Positions 11,929 to 22,624 of a stretch of DNA of 64,000 bases are shown in pieces. The notes below the pieces were generated by a model. It searched no databases. It saw only the letters and a program-made list of their open reading frames with translations, and was not told the origin of the DNA. Within the stretch, counting starts at the first letter, position 1; each line of letters begins with the position of its first letter. Source of the stretch: Beta vulgaris subsp. vulgaris (Eukaryota > Streptophyta > Magnoliopsida > Caryophyllales > Amaranthaceae); assembly GCF_026745355.1 (NCBI RefSeq), contig NC_079202.1:6589629-6653628 (forward strand). Reading direction: 5' to 3'. Position numbers and translations under genes: made by a program.

Positions 11929-11941
11929 TCCTTACCCCCTT
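11929..11941 (-). other. polypurine tract of the Tekay element
   Basis: The minus strand reads AAGGGGGTAAGGA directly before the TG of the 3' LTR, the expected site of plus-strand DNA priming. Confidence 0.75.
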
Positions 11942-12060
11942 AGAAAAAGTTTCGTCCTCGAAACTTACATAGCATTATCAAAGGATAAAATCATGCATTC
12001 ATAAACTTGAACATCATACATAAGATTTCAGAAGCACATAATTAAACACATCAAAGTCAT

Positions 12061-12470
12061 CTATTCAAACAAGTGAGGGTATTTTGTTCTCATCTGATCT
12101 TCTACTTCCCAAGTGGCTTCGGATGACGTGTGATTAGCCCATAAAATCTTAACCATAGGAATTACTTTGCTTCTAAGTCGCTTTTCCCTACGATCAAGAA
12201 TTTCAATCGGTTCTCTTCATAAGTCAAATCATTCCTTACTGCAAAGGCTCGTGTGATCACATGGACTAGGTCTGGTATATACTTTCGCAACATCGACACG
12301 TGGAAAACATTATGAACTTTATCCAAGTCTGTCGGCAACGCCAAGCGATAAGCTACTTCGTTGACTCGATCCAAAATCTCATATGGACCAATGTACCTCG
12401 GACTTAGCTTACCAGTTTGACCAAATCTCATAATACCCTTGTAGGCGAAATTTTCAAGAAACATGATCAC
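12061..12470 (-). pseudogene. Tekay integrase C-terminus with chromodomain, frameshifted
   Basis: Minus strand from 12470. The segment GKLSPRYIGPYEIL ... YRLALP ... HNVFHVSMLRKYIPD is the conserved GPF/Y-type end of chromoviral integrases. After a one-base shift near 12200 the next frame reads EILDRREKRLRSK ... SEATWEVEDQMR and ends at a TAG at 12061-12063, which is a chromodomain. Chromodomains steer integration to certain chromatin states. The shift separates the chromodomain from the rest of the polyprotein. Confidence 0.85.
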
Positions 12471-13231
12471 CTACTTCGAACTCCAATGGCTCCTTCGACG
12501 GTCCGCATAACTCTTTTGTCGTTTTGTGCAGCTTCATCCTGGCTTGAATTAATCGTACTTTTTCCGTTGTTTCTTGTATCAAGTCAGGTCCAATCATTCG
12601 AGCTTCATCAATGTCACTCCAACACAGGGGTGTTCTACATCTTCTTCCATACAGTGCTTCATATGGTGCCATTTGGATGCTAGCTTGATAGCTGTTGTTG
12701 TAAGAAAACTCAACCAATGGCAAGTATTTTCCCAACTTCCTCTGAAAATCCAGAATACAATGTCTCACATATCTTCAGAGTCTGAATGGTCCTTTCTGTT
12801 TGACCGTCTGTGGCTGGATGGAAAGCGGTGCTAAAATCCAGTCTCGTACCAAGTGCCTTTTGTAATTCCTTCCAAAACTTTGCTTGGAATCTCGAATCAC
12901 GATCTGACACAATAGAACTTGGTACTCCATGCAATCTGACAATTGTGCTCATATATAACTCAGCTAGCTTATCCAAACTCCAATTATTTCTAATGGCTAA
13001 GAAATGTGCGGATTTTGTCAGTCTATCCACAATGACCCATATAGAGTTCATTCCTCGAAATGATGGTGGCAACCCATGATAAAATCCATAGAAATTGAAT
13101 CCCATTTCCATGCAGGAACATCTAATGGTTGCAACAATCCTGCAGTGTCTCTGATGTTCGATCTTTATCCTTTGACAAGTCAGACATCTTGACACAAATC
13201 TGCAACTTCTTGCTTCATATTGCTCCACCAA
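12454..13231 (-). pseudogene. Tekay integrase core, frameshifted
   Basis: The zinc-binding half ends with CLTCQRIK. The core has the catalytic triad: Asp in WVIVDRLTKSAHF, Asp in IVSDRDSRF, Glu in DGQTERTIQTL. A frameshift near 12740 moves the following part (FSYNNSYQ, YEALYGRRC) to the overlapping frame at 12768-12454. Integrase joins element cDNA to the chromosome. All three acidic residues are present but the frame is broken. Confidence 0.88.
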
Positions 13232-13327
13232 AGGTCTGCTTTAAATCCTTGTACAATTGTTTCCTCCAGGTGAACAGAAAAAGGACTGTTGTGAGCTTCT
13301 TCCAGAATTCTCTTTTTCAATGCCTCC

Positions 13328-14464
13328 TTATCTGGAACACATTTTACCCTGGAATCTCAACGTGCCATCATCTTGGATCACAAATCCCGGTGATTTTCCC
13401 TTCTTCACATCACTCTTTATCTTTTGCAACTCCAAGTCTCCATCTTGCGCCTCTTTTGTTTCTTCCAACAAAGTCGGCCTTAACTCCAATGCGTACAACT
13501 GTGCTTCTATTTTTGGTTGCATGATCTCCACTTTCATCTTCATCAAATCATCATTGATTTCTTTCGGCAAGGTTAAGGTTGTGTTTAGGTAGGATTTGCG
13601 GCTTAGAGCATCAGCTACGACATTAGCTTTGCCTGGGTGATATAGGATCTCGACATCATAATCCTTTAGGAGTTCAAGCCATCTACGTTGCCTCAAGTTC
13701 AATTCCTTTTGGGTGAAAATGTATTTAAGGCTTTTGTGGTCGGTGAAGATCTTACACGGAACACCATAGAGATAGTGTCTCCATATTTTGAGAGCAAACA
13801 CAACTGCGGCTAGTTCAAGGTCATGGGTTGGGTAGTTTTGTTCATGAGGCTTGAGTTGACGGGAAGCATATGCTATAACTTTATCATTCTGCATCAACAC
13901 ACAACCTAATCCATGCTTAGAGGCATCGCTATACACAACAAATCCATCAGTTCCAGAAGGGAGAGTAAGAACAGGAGCAGTAGTGAGACGCTTCTTCAAC
14001 TCTTGAAAAGCTGCTTCACATTCATCACTCCATACAAACTTAACCGTCTTCTTTACCAATCGAGTTATAGGCATGGCTATCTTGGAGAAATCTTGGACAA
14101 ATCTTCTATAATATCCAGCTAAACCCATAAAACTCCGAACTTCAGGAACATTAGTGGGTCTAGGCCATTCCATGATAGCTCTTATCTTTTGTGGATCAAC
14201 CGAGACTCCAGTATCTGAAATGATGTGCCCTAGAAAGGCAACTTCTTTCAACCAGAACTCACATTTCTTCAACTTTGCATACAACTTCCTTCCTCTGAAC
14301 ACTTCTAACACCTTCCTCAAATGTTCTTCATGCTCGATCAAGTTTCTTGAAAACACCAAGATATCATCGATGAATACAACCACAAACTTATCGAGGTATG
14401 ATTTAAATACTCGGTTCATCAGATCCATGAAGACAGCAGGGGCATTGGTTAACCCAAATGGCAT
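13328..14464 (-). pseudogene. Tekay reverse transcriptase (C half) and RNase H
   Basis: The 378-codon open segment starts inside the RT at [13 protein letters not shown], carries the catalytic FIDDILVFS box, LGHIIS and the connection domain. It continues into RNase H with [12 protein letters not shown], the Glu-containing [12 protein letters not shown] and [11 protein letters not shown], ending near [11 protein letters not shown]. Size and motif order are normal for plant Ty3/gypsy pol. The ATG is internal to the polyprotein and is not a true start. The segment is separated by frameshifts from the upstream RT half (near 14464-14560) and the downstream integrase (near 13230-13330). Confidence 0.9.
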
Positions 14465-14474
14465 TACTGTGAAT

Positions 14475-15323
14475 TCATAATGACCATATCGGGTCCTGAA
14501 AGCGGTTTTTGAAATATCTTCTGGCTTTATGCGGAGTTGATGATATCCATCTTAAATCAATCTTGGAGAAGATAGTTGCACCTCGAAGTTGGTCGAAAAG
14601 ATCATCAATACGAGGCAATGGATATTTATTCTTGATGGTGATCTTGTTCAACTCTCGATAATCAATGCATAACCTCATGCTTCCATCTTTCTTCTTGACA
14701 AATAGAACTGGTGCACCCCATGGCGACACACTAGGTCGAATATACCCCTTCTCGAGTAATTCATCTAGTTGCTTTTTCAGTTCTTGTAACTCAGCAGGTG
14801 CCATTCGATAAGGTGCCTTGGAGATAGGAGCAGATCCAGGAACGAGGTCAATGCTGAAATCTATCTCTCTTTCTGGTGGCATGCCAGGTATCTCTTCCGG
14901 AAATACATCAGGGTACTCACAAACTATGGGAATATCGGATAACAAGGGTTCAGGTTTGGTTAGGTCTACCACACTGCATAGGTAACCATAATGACCCTTT
15001 GAAAGTAACTTAAGGCTTTCTAAGGATGAGATGATTTCAGGTTTGGGTTGGACTTTTCTTCTTCGATAAGAAACCTTACACCCATCTGGCTTCATGAGGG
15101 TTATTTCATGGTTAAGGCAATTTATGTCCGCTTTGTACTTCGACAACCAATTCATTCCCAATATCACATCAAAGTCGGTTAATTCAAATTGAATGAGGTC
15201 TACTTGAAATTCACATCCTCCTATGAGAATAGGACAATTTCTATACATGACATCACATAAGATGGATTCACCATTAGGGATGGTGACAGACACTGGCAGA
15301 AAATTCAGAGCATGGTTTTGCAT
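14475..15323 (-). pseudogene. Tekay protease C-part and reverse transcriptase N half
   Basis: The first ~90 residues ([15 protein letters not shown]) are the end of the retropepsin-like domain. Then come [30 protein letters not shown], the linker [18 protein letters not shown] and LCIDYRELN, then [12 protein letters not shown] and FSKIDL, all typical of Ty3/gypsy RT fingers/palm. The frame is lost after FSKIDLR, in the middle of the RT. Confidence 0.9.
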
Positions 15324-15612
15324 TCAAGCTTCTAGAAAATGCAGTAGATATAAACGAATGGGAAGCTCCAGAATCAAAAAGGACATAAGCAGGTACAGAG
15401 TTGACAGGAAAAGTACCAGTAATAACGGTGTCATCAGCCTCAGCTTCTTCTTTCTGCATCATGAACACTCGTCCGGCTTGTGGAGGTCCACGTGGAGGGT
15501 TTTTGTTGGCATTATTACTTGCATTCCTACCATAACCATAGTTCTGAGAATTGTTCCTTTGCACTGGCCCACGATTATTAGTGTTTTCGTTCTTCCTTTC
15601 CAAAGTGGGCAA
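15274..15612 (-). pseudogene. Tekay aspartic protease segment
   Basis: An Asn-rich linker is followed by VPAYVLFDSGASHSFIS, the DSG active-site motif of retroviral-type aspartic proteases in chromoviruses. The frame then shifts; the rest of the protease continues in the frame of 14475-15323. The protease cuts the Gag-Pol polyprotein. Confidence 0.85.
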
Positions 15613-16573
15613 TTCTTAATCATATGGCCCATCTTACCACACCATAGCACTGATCGGTTCCTGCTCGACATTCTCTGGCTAGATGGCCCCATCTGTTGCA
15701 CCTGGTGCAATGAGCAACTGTCCTGCTGACCATTATGTTTCTTGAGAACCTGTGTTCTGCTTCTTGAAAACATTGCTTATTGGAACTTCTTGACCTTTAC
15801 CTTTTCTTTTTCCATTCTCATAAACATCCTTTCGCAGCTTCATTTTCCTTTCAACATTGATAGCTCGATCATATAGCTCTTGATAGGACTTACTCATGTT
15901 TGCAGCAAGCCTTTCTTGAAGGTCCAGATTCAAACCTCCTTCAAATCGATTCATCCTTTGACGATCCGTAGACACCAGATCAGGAGCAAATCGAGCTAAC
16001 TCATTGAATTTCACAGCATATTCCAGAACTGACATACCCCTTTGCCTCAGATGGATAAACTCAGATTCCATCTGGAGTTGCAGAGACTGAGGGTAAAACT
16101 GGTTTCTCATAGCCTCCTTTAAACCTTCCCATCCAAATCCAGGTTGATTCTGCATCTCTCTAGCAGTCTTCCACCACAGATCAGCTTGCCCTTTTAAGTA
16201 GAATACAGCAAAGTTAACTTTCCACTTGTCTGGACACTGGGTGGCATCAAAGAGTTTCTCCATGCCATTCAACCATTCCTCGAACTCGGTGGGGTCAGGT
16301 TTTCCATCATAAGTAGGCGGCTTGTGAGCAGAAAACCTTTTGAACATATTGGAGCATTCTTCCTGCTCCGTCTTGGCCCTTGGTCGGTTTCCTTGCAAGA
16401 ATTCCATCATCAGCTTCATTATATCCACCTGATTTCCGTTAGCATTTTCAGTCGTTTCTTCGAAAACAGGGTCACTTCGCAAGGTATCTAGCCTTTGCCT
16501 CATTTCTTCAAGTGTGACTAGGCCCATGGGGTTCCACTTCCTCCATTAGTAGGTCCATTCCACTTGTTGCCAT
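15612..16573 (-). pseudogene. Tekay Gag with zinc knuckle, frameshifted
   Basis: The long open segment 16527-15733 has the retrotransposon gag signature: FSAHKPPTYDGKPDP, EEWLNGMEKLF, VNFAVFYLKGQADLWW and FNELARFAPD. The likely true start is the ATG at 16573 (MATSGMDLLMEE), one base out of frame with the main segment across a C4 run. After 15733 the frame shifts. CGKMGHMIKNCP near 15620-15660 is the second half of a CCHC zinc knuckle whose first Cys is in another frame. Gag forms the particle and binds RNA. Confidence 0.88.
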
Positions 16574-16846
16574 GTTCTAAACATCACATATTCCATGTGC
16601 ATAACATGTTAAGCAGGCATGACTATCATCGTAAAAATAATAAAAATATTCCCTTCCCCGATCCTAACACTCACACTCATTTTCATTTTAAAACACTTAT
16701 TAACTACACCATTTTGTTTCCATATTATTATATTATATAAACCCTATACTCATGGTGATGACTCTCATTTTACTAGATTACTTTATCATTTATTTACTAA
16801 TTTAAGTAAAACCTTTGAGATTTTACTTGAGGCATCGAGAACCGTT

Positions 16847-16858
16847 GCTCTGATACCA
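16847..16858 (-). other. tRNA-iMet primer binding site of the Tekay element
   Basis: The minus strand reads TGGTATCAGAGC four bases inside the 5' LTR (16862). This matches initiator tRNA-Met and fixes the minus orientation. Confidence 0.92.
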
Positions 16859-16861
16859 ACC

Positions 16862-19768
16862 TGTAACGCCCCGACCTCTAATCATCGTGGTTAAGTTAAT
16901 TAATCGATTATTAGCAGCGGAACCTAGATAGTCGGCGCGTTACCGCCGTACTTTCCATAAGGAAAATACAAGGCGACATAAATCATAAACTTAAACATCT
17001 TATAACATTAAGCATAATATAGATCCAACATTAGTCTTGATTAATAGAATTAGTTACTAATCAGAGTTTTGACATAAACTTAAATTAAAAACCAGAGAGT
17101 CTATATAATCTAGATATTAATAAATCCTCACTGCTACGCCATCCCGTTATCACCATCGGTACCTAAAACATAAAACAAAACGTCGTGAGCCGAGCCCAGT
17201 AACATACTACCCTAACATCGTAAATTCATTTCACATCATTTTAGTTAAAAACAGGAAGGAGAGAATAAGTAAAACATTTCACAAGTATATCATAGTAGGT
17301 TACATTATCTTCTTTATCATGTTCATCATCATATATCTTTTACTTGGGTAACTTGGCAAAATCGCATATCACATATCACATATAGGGACGTCTCCCTAAA
17401 CAAATGATGACACTCTCGGTGTCCAAATATTGCCAGAAAGGCAGTCACAAATGGATGACACTCTCGGTGTCCAAATATTGCCAGAAAGGCGCACAAATGG
17501 ATGACACTCTCGGTGTCCAAATATTGCCAGAAAGGCGGTCACATCATAGGTGACATTTTCTATGCCCACATACTTGCCAAGAACCATCTTTCACTTTACT
17601 TTATCAATGTTTCAAATATCATAGTTACATTACATCATTATAATCATAGTCACGAAACATCATTAAACCATAGCATTATTATACTCATATTTCGTAACAT
17701 CGAAGTCGTTTCATTTCATCGAAAATCATCATATTCGTAAAACCTTTCATATCCCACAATCCATAAATCAACAACATAGTACGAAATACCATAAAACATC
17801 ATTCGAAAGGGGTTGTGGGTGTTAGCAGTAGACGTTACCTGGATTCCTGCTTAATAACCTTGTTAGCCGGGGGAGGCTTGTAATATCCTTTATCTTCCTT
17901 AATCTATTCAAGAATAATTTTATTAATAAACGTTTCGTTATTTAGCTTTTAAGCCTAAATATTAGTTAGCGCTTATTAAGGTCATAACGGTTATTTATAA
18001 CGTTGTAAGGGTCTCCTTAAAATCATTATTTCTTAATTGTTAATAACCTTTTAATTAAGGTGACTTTTTAACAACTAATTAATGAAATGACTCATTTAGC
18101 TATATTTTTAGAAATTATCGAAACATTAAAATTATAATACTACAAATTATATAACCTTTCGAAAACGTAACATTATTCTAGTTCATAGTTAATAATTAAT
18201 TAGTCGTCCAATAATTAGTTAAGTTTAAAGTTATAATAGATCCACTAATATTATTTTAATGTTATTTAGTCATTTTAAACTAACAAGTCAAGTAACTAAT
18301 TATTATAAGTGAACTTAAGGATTAGTGAAGTACTCATAACTTAAACTTAATTAAAAACAACAAGCGTGATGAATTATTTTTAATTAGTTTTAAACAACCC
18401 AACTAGTTTAGAAATCATGAATTATAATCCAATAATAGATTTTAGTAAATAAGTTAGGTGGTTTAGTAAAACTAACTAAATCAGTCCACTAAAGCTCAAT
18501 ATATTAAAGCAACAAGATTAACGTAAATGATTTAACTAAAATCAGTCCACTAAAGCTCAATATATTAAAGCAACAAGATTAACTTAAATGATTTAACTAA
18601 GTAAATCAGATTATAAGCCCAACATTATACTTAACGTGGTTAATTAAACTAACATAGCTTAATGAAATACTAAATCAGTTTTAGTTTAACTCAATTTGGC
18701 CCATCTAATATAAGTAGTTTAGCTAAAACAATAAAAGTCAGATTTGAGCCCAAATTATGTACATGCAATACTTGATTTGAGTTGTTTTAACTGGTATAAA
18801 TCAGTTTCCTTTAGGCCCAACTTAAATTATAACACTAGGTAGTAATTTGGGCTTGCATCAACTTAAACTAAAGAAATCAGAAATTTAAAAGAAGAATGTC
18901 ATCACCTCTGCTACTAGGAGCAGGGAGGACGAATCGCGACTGAGGTGGACGCTGGCTTTGGTGGTCGACGGCAAGCAGCAGCGACGTCTCCGGCGATGGT
19001 CTCCGGTGGTTCAGCGCGCGCGGGTCGTCGGTGGTTCAGCCCGGTACTGCAGCGCACGAAGAAGAAGAGGGGCGAGAGGGACAGCGCGAGGAGAGAGAGA
19101 ACGTGAGTGCTGGCGCGGGTCTCCGGCAAGCTGCACGGTGGTCGGCGAACGACAGCAGGGTGAAGGCGCGACTGAGCGCGGCGCAGGTGGCGCGTGCGGT
19201 GGCCGGCGGTGGTCGGTTGTGGGGGGTCGAAACAGAGGAGAAAGAGGGAAGAAATTCTTTGTGATTTCTTGTGGTTTTAAGTTTGTAATTGAAACTCATT
19301 TCTTCTGTGTATTTATGGACAGATTTTTGGAACAAAGGTTGAAGGTGGTAGGATGGTGATTGGTGGTTTTTGTTAATAGGAAGCTAGGAGAGGGGACAAG
19401 TAGGAGATAGGGGGAGATAGTAGGTGATTAATGGTGGTTCAATTAAGGGAAATTAGTGTAGGGGGAAAGAGGTGGGTGGTGGGTGTTGACCGTGGGTTTG
19501 GGGGTTTCTTTTTTTTTATTTATTTATTTATTTATTAATTTGCTTAAACTTGGTTGGTTTCCTTTGTTGTAATAAAAGTGACTAACTTAGGTGTTATTAG
19601 TAATCTTACTCTTCAATTACAATATTTTATAGAATTAGTTAGTTTGTTTAAAAGCTCAAAAATAAAATAGTTCATAATTAGACTTACTTAACTAAAACAA
19701 TTATTAAGTGAACGATTTAACTTTCTTAATTATTTATTTAAATATATTTAAAGTTTTGGGATATTACA
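16862..19768 (-). repeat. 5' LTR of the Tekay element
   Basis: 2907 bp, TG...CA termini. It is the counterpart of 9039-11928, with the same internal tandem arrays (17406-17590; 18481-18602) and GC island (18905-19240). It would provide the promoter on the minus strand. Confidence 0.92.
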
Positions 19769-19773
19769 CCGCT
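19769..19773 (+). repeat. target site duplication, right copy (CCGCT)
   Basis: Exact copy of 9034-9038. LINE sequence resumes immediately after it. Confidence 0.92.
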
Positions 19774-20169
19774 ATGCATACTTATCATACTGATAATGAT
19801 ATTGTTGATGTTGAGATTGTTGTTGTGAAAGAATATAAGCATAACCATAAAAGCTTATTTTGATTTCTTGAAGCAAAAAGCGAAAAATAGCCTGGATTGA
19901 AGCTGAAGATGAGAACACAAAGCTTTTCCATTAGAGTATTAAAAGTAGAAATATTTATAAAAAGGTGTATTGCTTCCATGACATGAATGGGGTATGGCAT
20001 GATAAACTAGCTGAGGTTTCAGGTGCTCTTGAATTCTATACATCACTATTGGGGTTTACTCACCCTTATAGAATTACGGTAATTAAGCAAATTGTGCAAG
20101 CAGGTCCAGTGGTGACTGATACTCATAGAGCTATTTTGAAAGCCCCTTATACTCAAGAAGAAATATAAG

Positions 20170-21560
20170 ATGCCCTTTTTTTAATTTCTGGTATAAAGGC
20201 ACCAAGGCATGATGGCTTTGGATCTTTTTTCTATAAAGATACATGGGATATAGTATGAAATGATGTCATTGGAGTTGTGATGGAATTTTTGCAAAATGGG
20301 AAATTATTAAAAGAGTTGAACCACACAGTTGTCACTCTTATTCCTAAGACTAAATGTCCAAAGAATGTGAGTGAGTTCAGACCTACTTCATGCTGTAATA
20401 CTCTCTACAAGTGTATTACCAAGGTGATTTATGGGTGGTTGAGGCAAATTCTGCCTGATTTGATCCTAGAGAACCAGGGAGGCTTTGTTCAGGGGAGGTA
20501 TAAAGTGAATAACATCATGATTGTGCAAGATATTGTGAAACACTATGGAAGAAAAAGTTTGAAGCCTAGTTGTCTTATGAAGATAGATTTGCAAAAAGCC
20601 TATGACATTGTGGATTGGATCTTTCTTAAGGAAATGCTAGAATGTCAACGCTTTCCTAGGAAATTTGTAGAGATCATTATGAGGTGTGTTACCATACCTA
20701 CCTATATTTTTATTGATGCTCAATGGGACAATGCATGGCTTTTTTTTAACTCTAAGAGAGGTTTAAGACAAGGAGATCCTATGTCTCTCCCCCTGTTTGT
20801 TATCTGCATGGAGTATCTATCTAGAATACTACAGCAAGTGAGTGGGCTTCCTCAATTCCACTTCCATCCAAGATACAAAGATATCAAGCTCAATCACATT
20901 TGTTTTGCAGATGATCTTATCCTCTGCTACAAAGGTGATTATGCTTCTATCTATCTTATGCTTCAAGTTTAAGTTGTTTTCCAACTCTTCTGGCTTAGTT
21001 GCAAACAAGCAAAAGTCTTCAATATATTGCCATGGTATGCAAGAGGAGGATGTGCATAGAATAGTGATAGCTTCTGGGTTCACTAGAAGTTCTTTACCCT
21101 TCAAATACTTAGGGATCCCTATTTGTTCTAAAAGAATATCTACAGGTTAGTGTGGTGTGCTTGTTGATGAGATGGTAGCTAGATCAAAGTTTAGAGCTCT
21201 AGGACCATGTCTTATGCTGCAAGAGTTCAGCTCATCAACTCTGTCCTTCTCAGTCTGCATATGTATTGGGCTGAAATTTACATACTTCCTAAAAGTGTGT
21301 TGCGGGAGATTGTGAAGATTTGTAGGTCATTTTTATGGAGTGGTTAGGGCTATAGTTCTAAGCCTAGTAACATAGCTTGGAATAAACTTTGTTGTGAAAA
21401 GAAGGCTGGAGGGCTTGGTTTTAGGGATGTCTTTTTGTGGAATATTGCCAATATGGGGAAGTATGTGTGGGATGCAGCAACTAAGCAAGACAATGTGTGG
21501 ATTAAATGGGTTAATCTGTATATATTCATGAAGAAGATTGGTGGAATACCACCCAAGGGT
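20170..21560 (+). pseudogene. LINE reverse transcriptase remnant
   Basis: The longest open segment is 20277-20972. It contains VVTLIPKTKCPKNVSEFRP, ENQGGFVQGR, MKIDLQKAYDIVDW, SKRGLRQGDPMSLPLFVICM and the catalytic HICFADDLILCYKGD. A frameshift follows. The next frame carries SSLPFKYLGIP (to about 21150), then AARVQLINSVLLSLHMYWA and EKKAGGLGFRD (about 21205-21430). The motif order is that of plant LINE RT. The open segments are separated by stops, so it is non-functional. Confidence 0.88.
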
Positions 21561-21645
21561 TGTTGATAGTTGGTATTGGAAGCAAGTTTGTGCTACAAAA
21601 GAAAAGTTGAAGCAAGTTTGTGCTACAAAAGAAAAGTTGAAGTAA

Positions 21646-21965
21646 GTGTATACTCAAGCTGAGTTCTATGCTATGAGCCATTATTCTATGAAGCAAGTTT
21701 ATGAGAAGCTTGCTGGTGTCAGACCCCAAGTGCATTGGAGTAATTTGATGTGGAATAGACCTAACAGACCAAGACACATATTCATTTGTTGGCTAGCCAT
21801 TCAACACATATTACATGTAAGATCTTACATTGGCTACAATTGGAGTCAATAATTCTGCAGATTGCTTGTTATGTGGACAAGATATTGAGGATCATGATCA
21901 GTTGTTTTTCAAATGTGATTACAGCAGAAGATGTCTCACAAAAGTGAAGAATGGTTGGGCATTTA
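21646..21965 (+). pseudogene. LINE zf-RVT-type C-terminal domain remnant
   Basis: VYEKLAGVRPQVHWSNLMWNRPNRPRHIFICWLA-type sequence, then CLLCGQDIEDHDQLFFKC in a shifted frame. This matches the zinc-binding domain (zf-RVT) after plant LINE reverse transcriptases. Just upstream a 28-bp segment (GAAGCAAGTTTGTGCTACAAAAG...) is tandemly duplicated at about 21579-21635. Confidence 0.75.
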
Positions 21966-22330
21966 TTCCAAATCTTTCAGTTTAAAGTAACTTTTTAGAG
22001 GCATCCATCATAGAAGAAGCTCAAATTTTAGAAAGCAGATCTATAATGTTGCTTTGACAAGAACTGTTTGTCTCATTTGGAAGTGCAACAATAAAAGCTA
22101 CTGGAAGAACTCCATTCCTACAATTACATGTAATATAACTAAGCTGAAACATGATGTTAAAAGCAGGATTATTGTTGTTATGCCTAAGAAAATGAGCAGT
22201 AGTGACATCAGTTGGTTTAGAACCTTGTAATTGTTAGAGCTTGGTAGAAGATGTTATTGTAATGGGTGATTCTCCTTTGAGGAAGGGTCCAACCTAGTTG
22301 GTTCGTTCCTCTTAGGTTACGCTTTGGTTG

Positions 22331-22624
22331 TAGTTTTGACCAAAATAGACAACACAGGCCCAACACAAAAATAAAAACAAAGCAAATGAGTCGGGCTTTG
22401 AGCAAGACAGCCAAGACCGGACAGTTTAACAACCGACCCAACTCAGTGCCATCTTTACTCTCTTTCTTTTTGTTTTTTGAGAAGTGCCATCTTGGATAAT
22501 TGGATTCTTTGGCTCCATTCTCGTGGAAGAGGCAAGTTTTAAAATACTTTACCATTGAGCACATAAGTAATAAGAGAACCCCTTATTTACTCATTCAATA
22601 GCTCCCTCTAATTGTAGGTTAGAA
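22331..22624. promoter_or_regulatory. upstream region and 5' leader of host gene 1
   Basis: Non-coding DNA between the LINE 3' end and the first ATG of the gene at 22625. I see no clear TATA box. The gene promoter must lie here or within LINE-derived DNA. Confidence 0.4.

Larger units (their letters stand above)
9039..19768 (-). mobile_element. Tekay/Del-type chromovirus (Ty3/gypsy) LTR retrotransposon
   Basis: The element is complete in structure: two LTRs of about 2.9 kb (9039-11928 and 16862-19768), 5-bp target duplication CCGCT, tRNA-Met primer site at 16847-16858 and a purine-rich tract at 11929-11941 (minus strand). On the minus strand, gag, protease, reverse transcriptase, RNase H, integrase and a C-terminal chromodomain follow in order, which places it among chromoviruses. 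The tail resembles the Tekay/Del branch. The LTRs differ mainly by small indels, so insertion is fairly recent. Several frameshifts interrupt the polyprotein. Confidence 0.93.
6880..22330 (+). mobile_element. decayed non-LTR retrotransposon (LINE), split by a Tekay element
   Basis: Plus-strand remnants appear in canonical plant LINE order. They are an ORF1 with a DUF4283-like domain and a degenerate zinc knuckle (about 6919-7860), an ORF2 endonuclease start (8099 on), then, after the 10.7-kb LTR element at 9039-19768, reverse transcriptase (about 20170-21560) and a zf-RVT-type C-terminal domain (about 21650-21960). Removing the LTR element and one copy of CCGCT reconnects the LINE. Many stops and frameshifts show it is dead. 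The outer ends are estimates; no poly-A tail or target duplication was identified. Confidence 0.8.

Noticed and set aside
12417..15729. Plus-strand ORFs across the Tekay pol region
   Set aside because: They are antisense shadows of gag-pol, which is clearly on the minus strand.
22217..22564. 115-aa minus-strand ORF
   Set aside because: It overlaps the LINE 3' end and the gene 1 promoter region, without recognisable domain or splice context.
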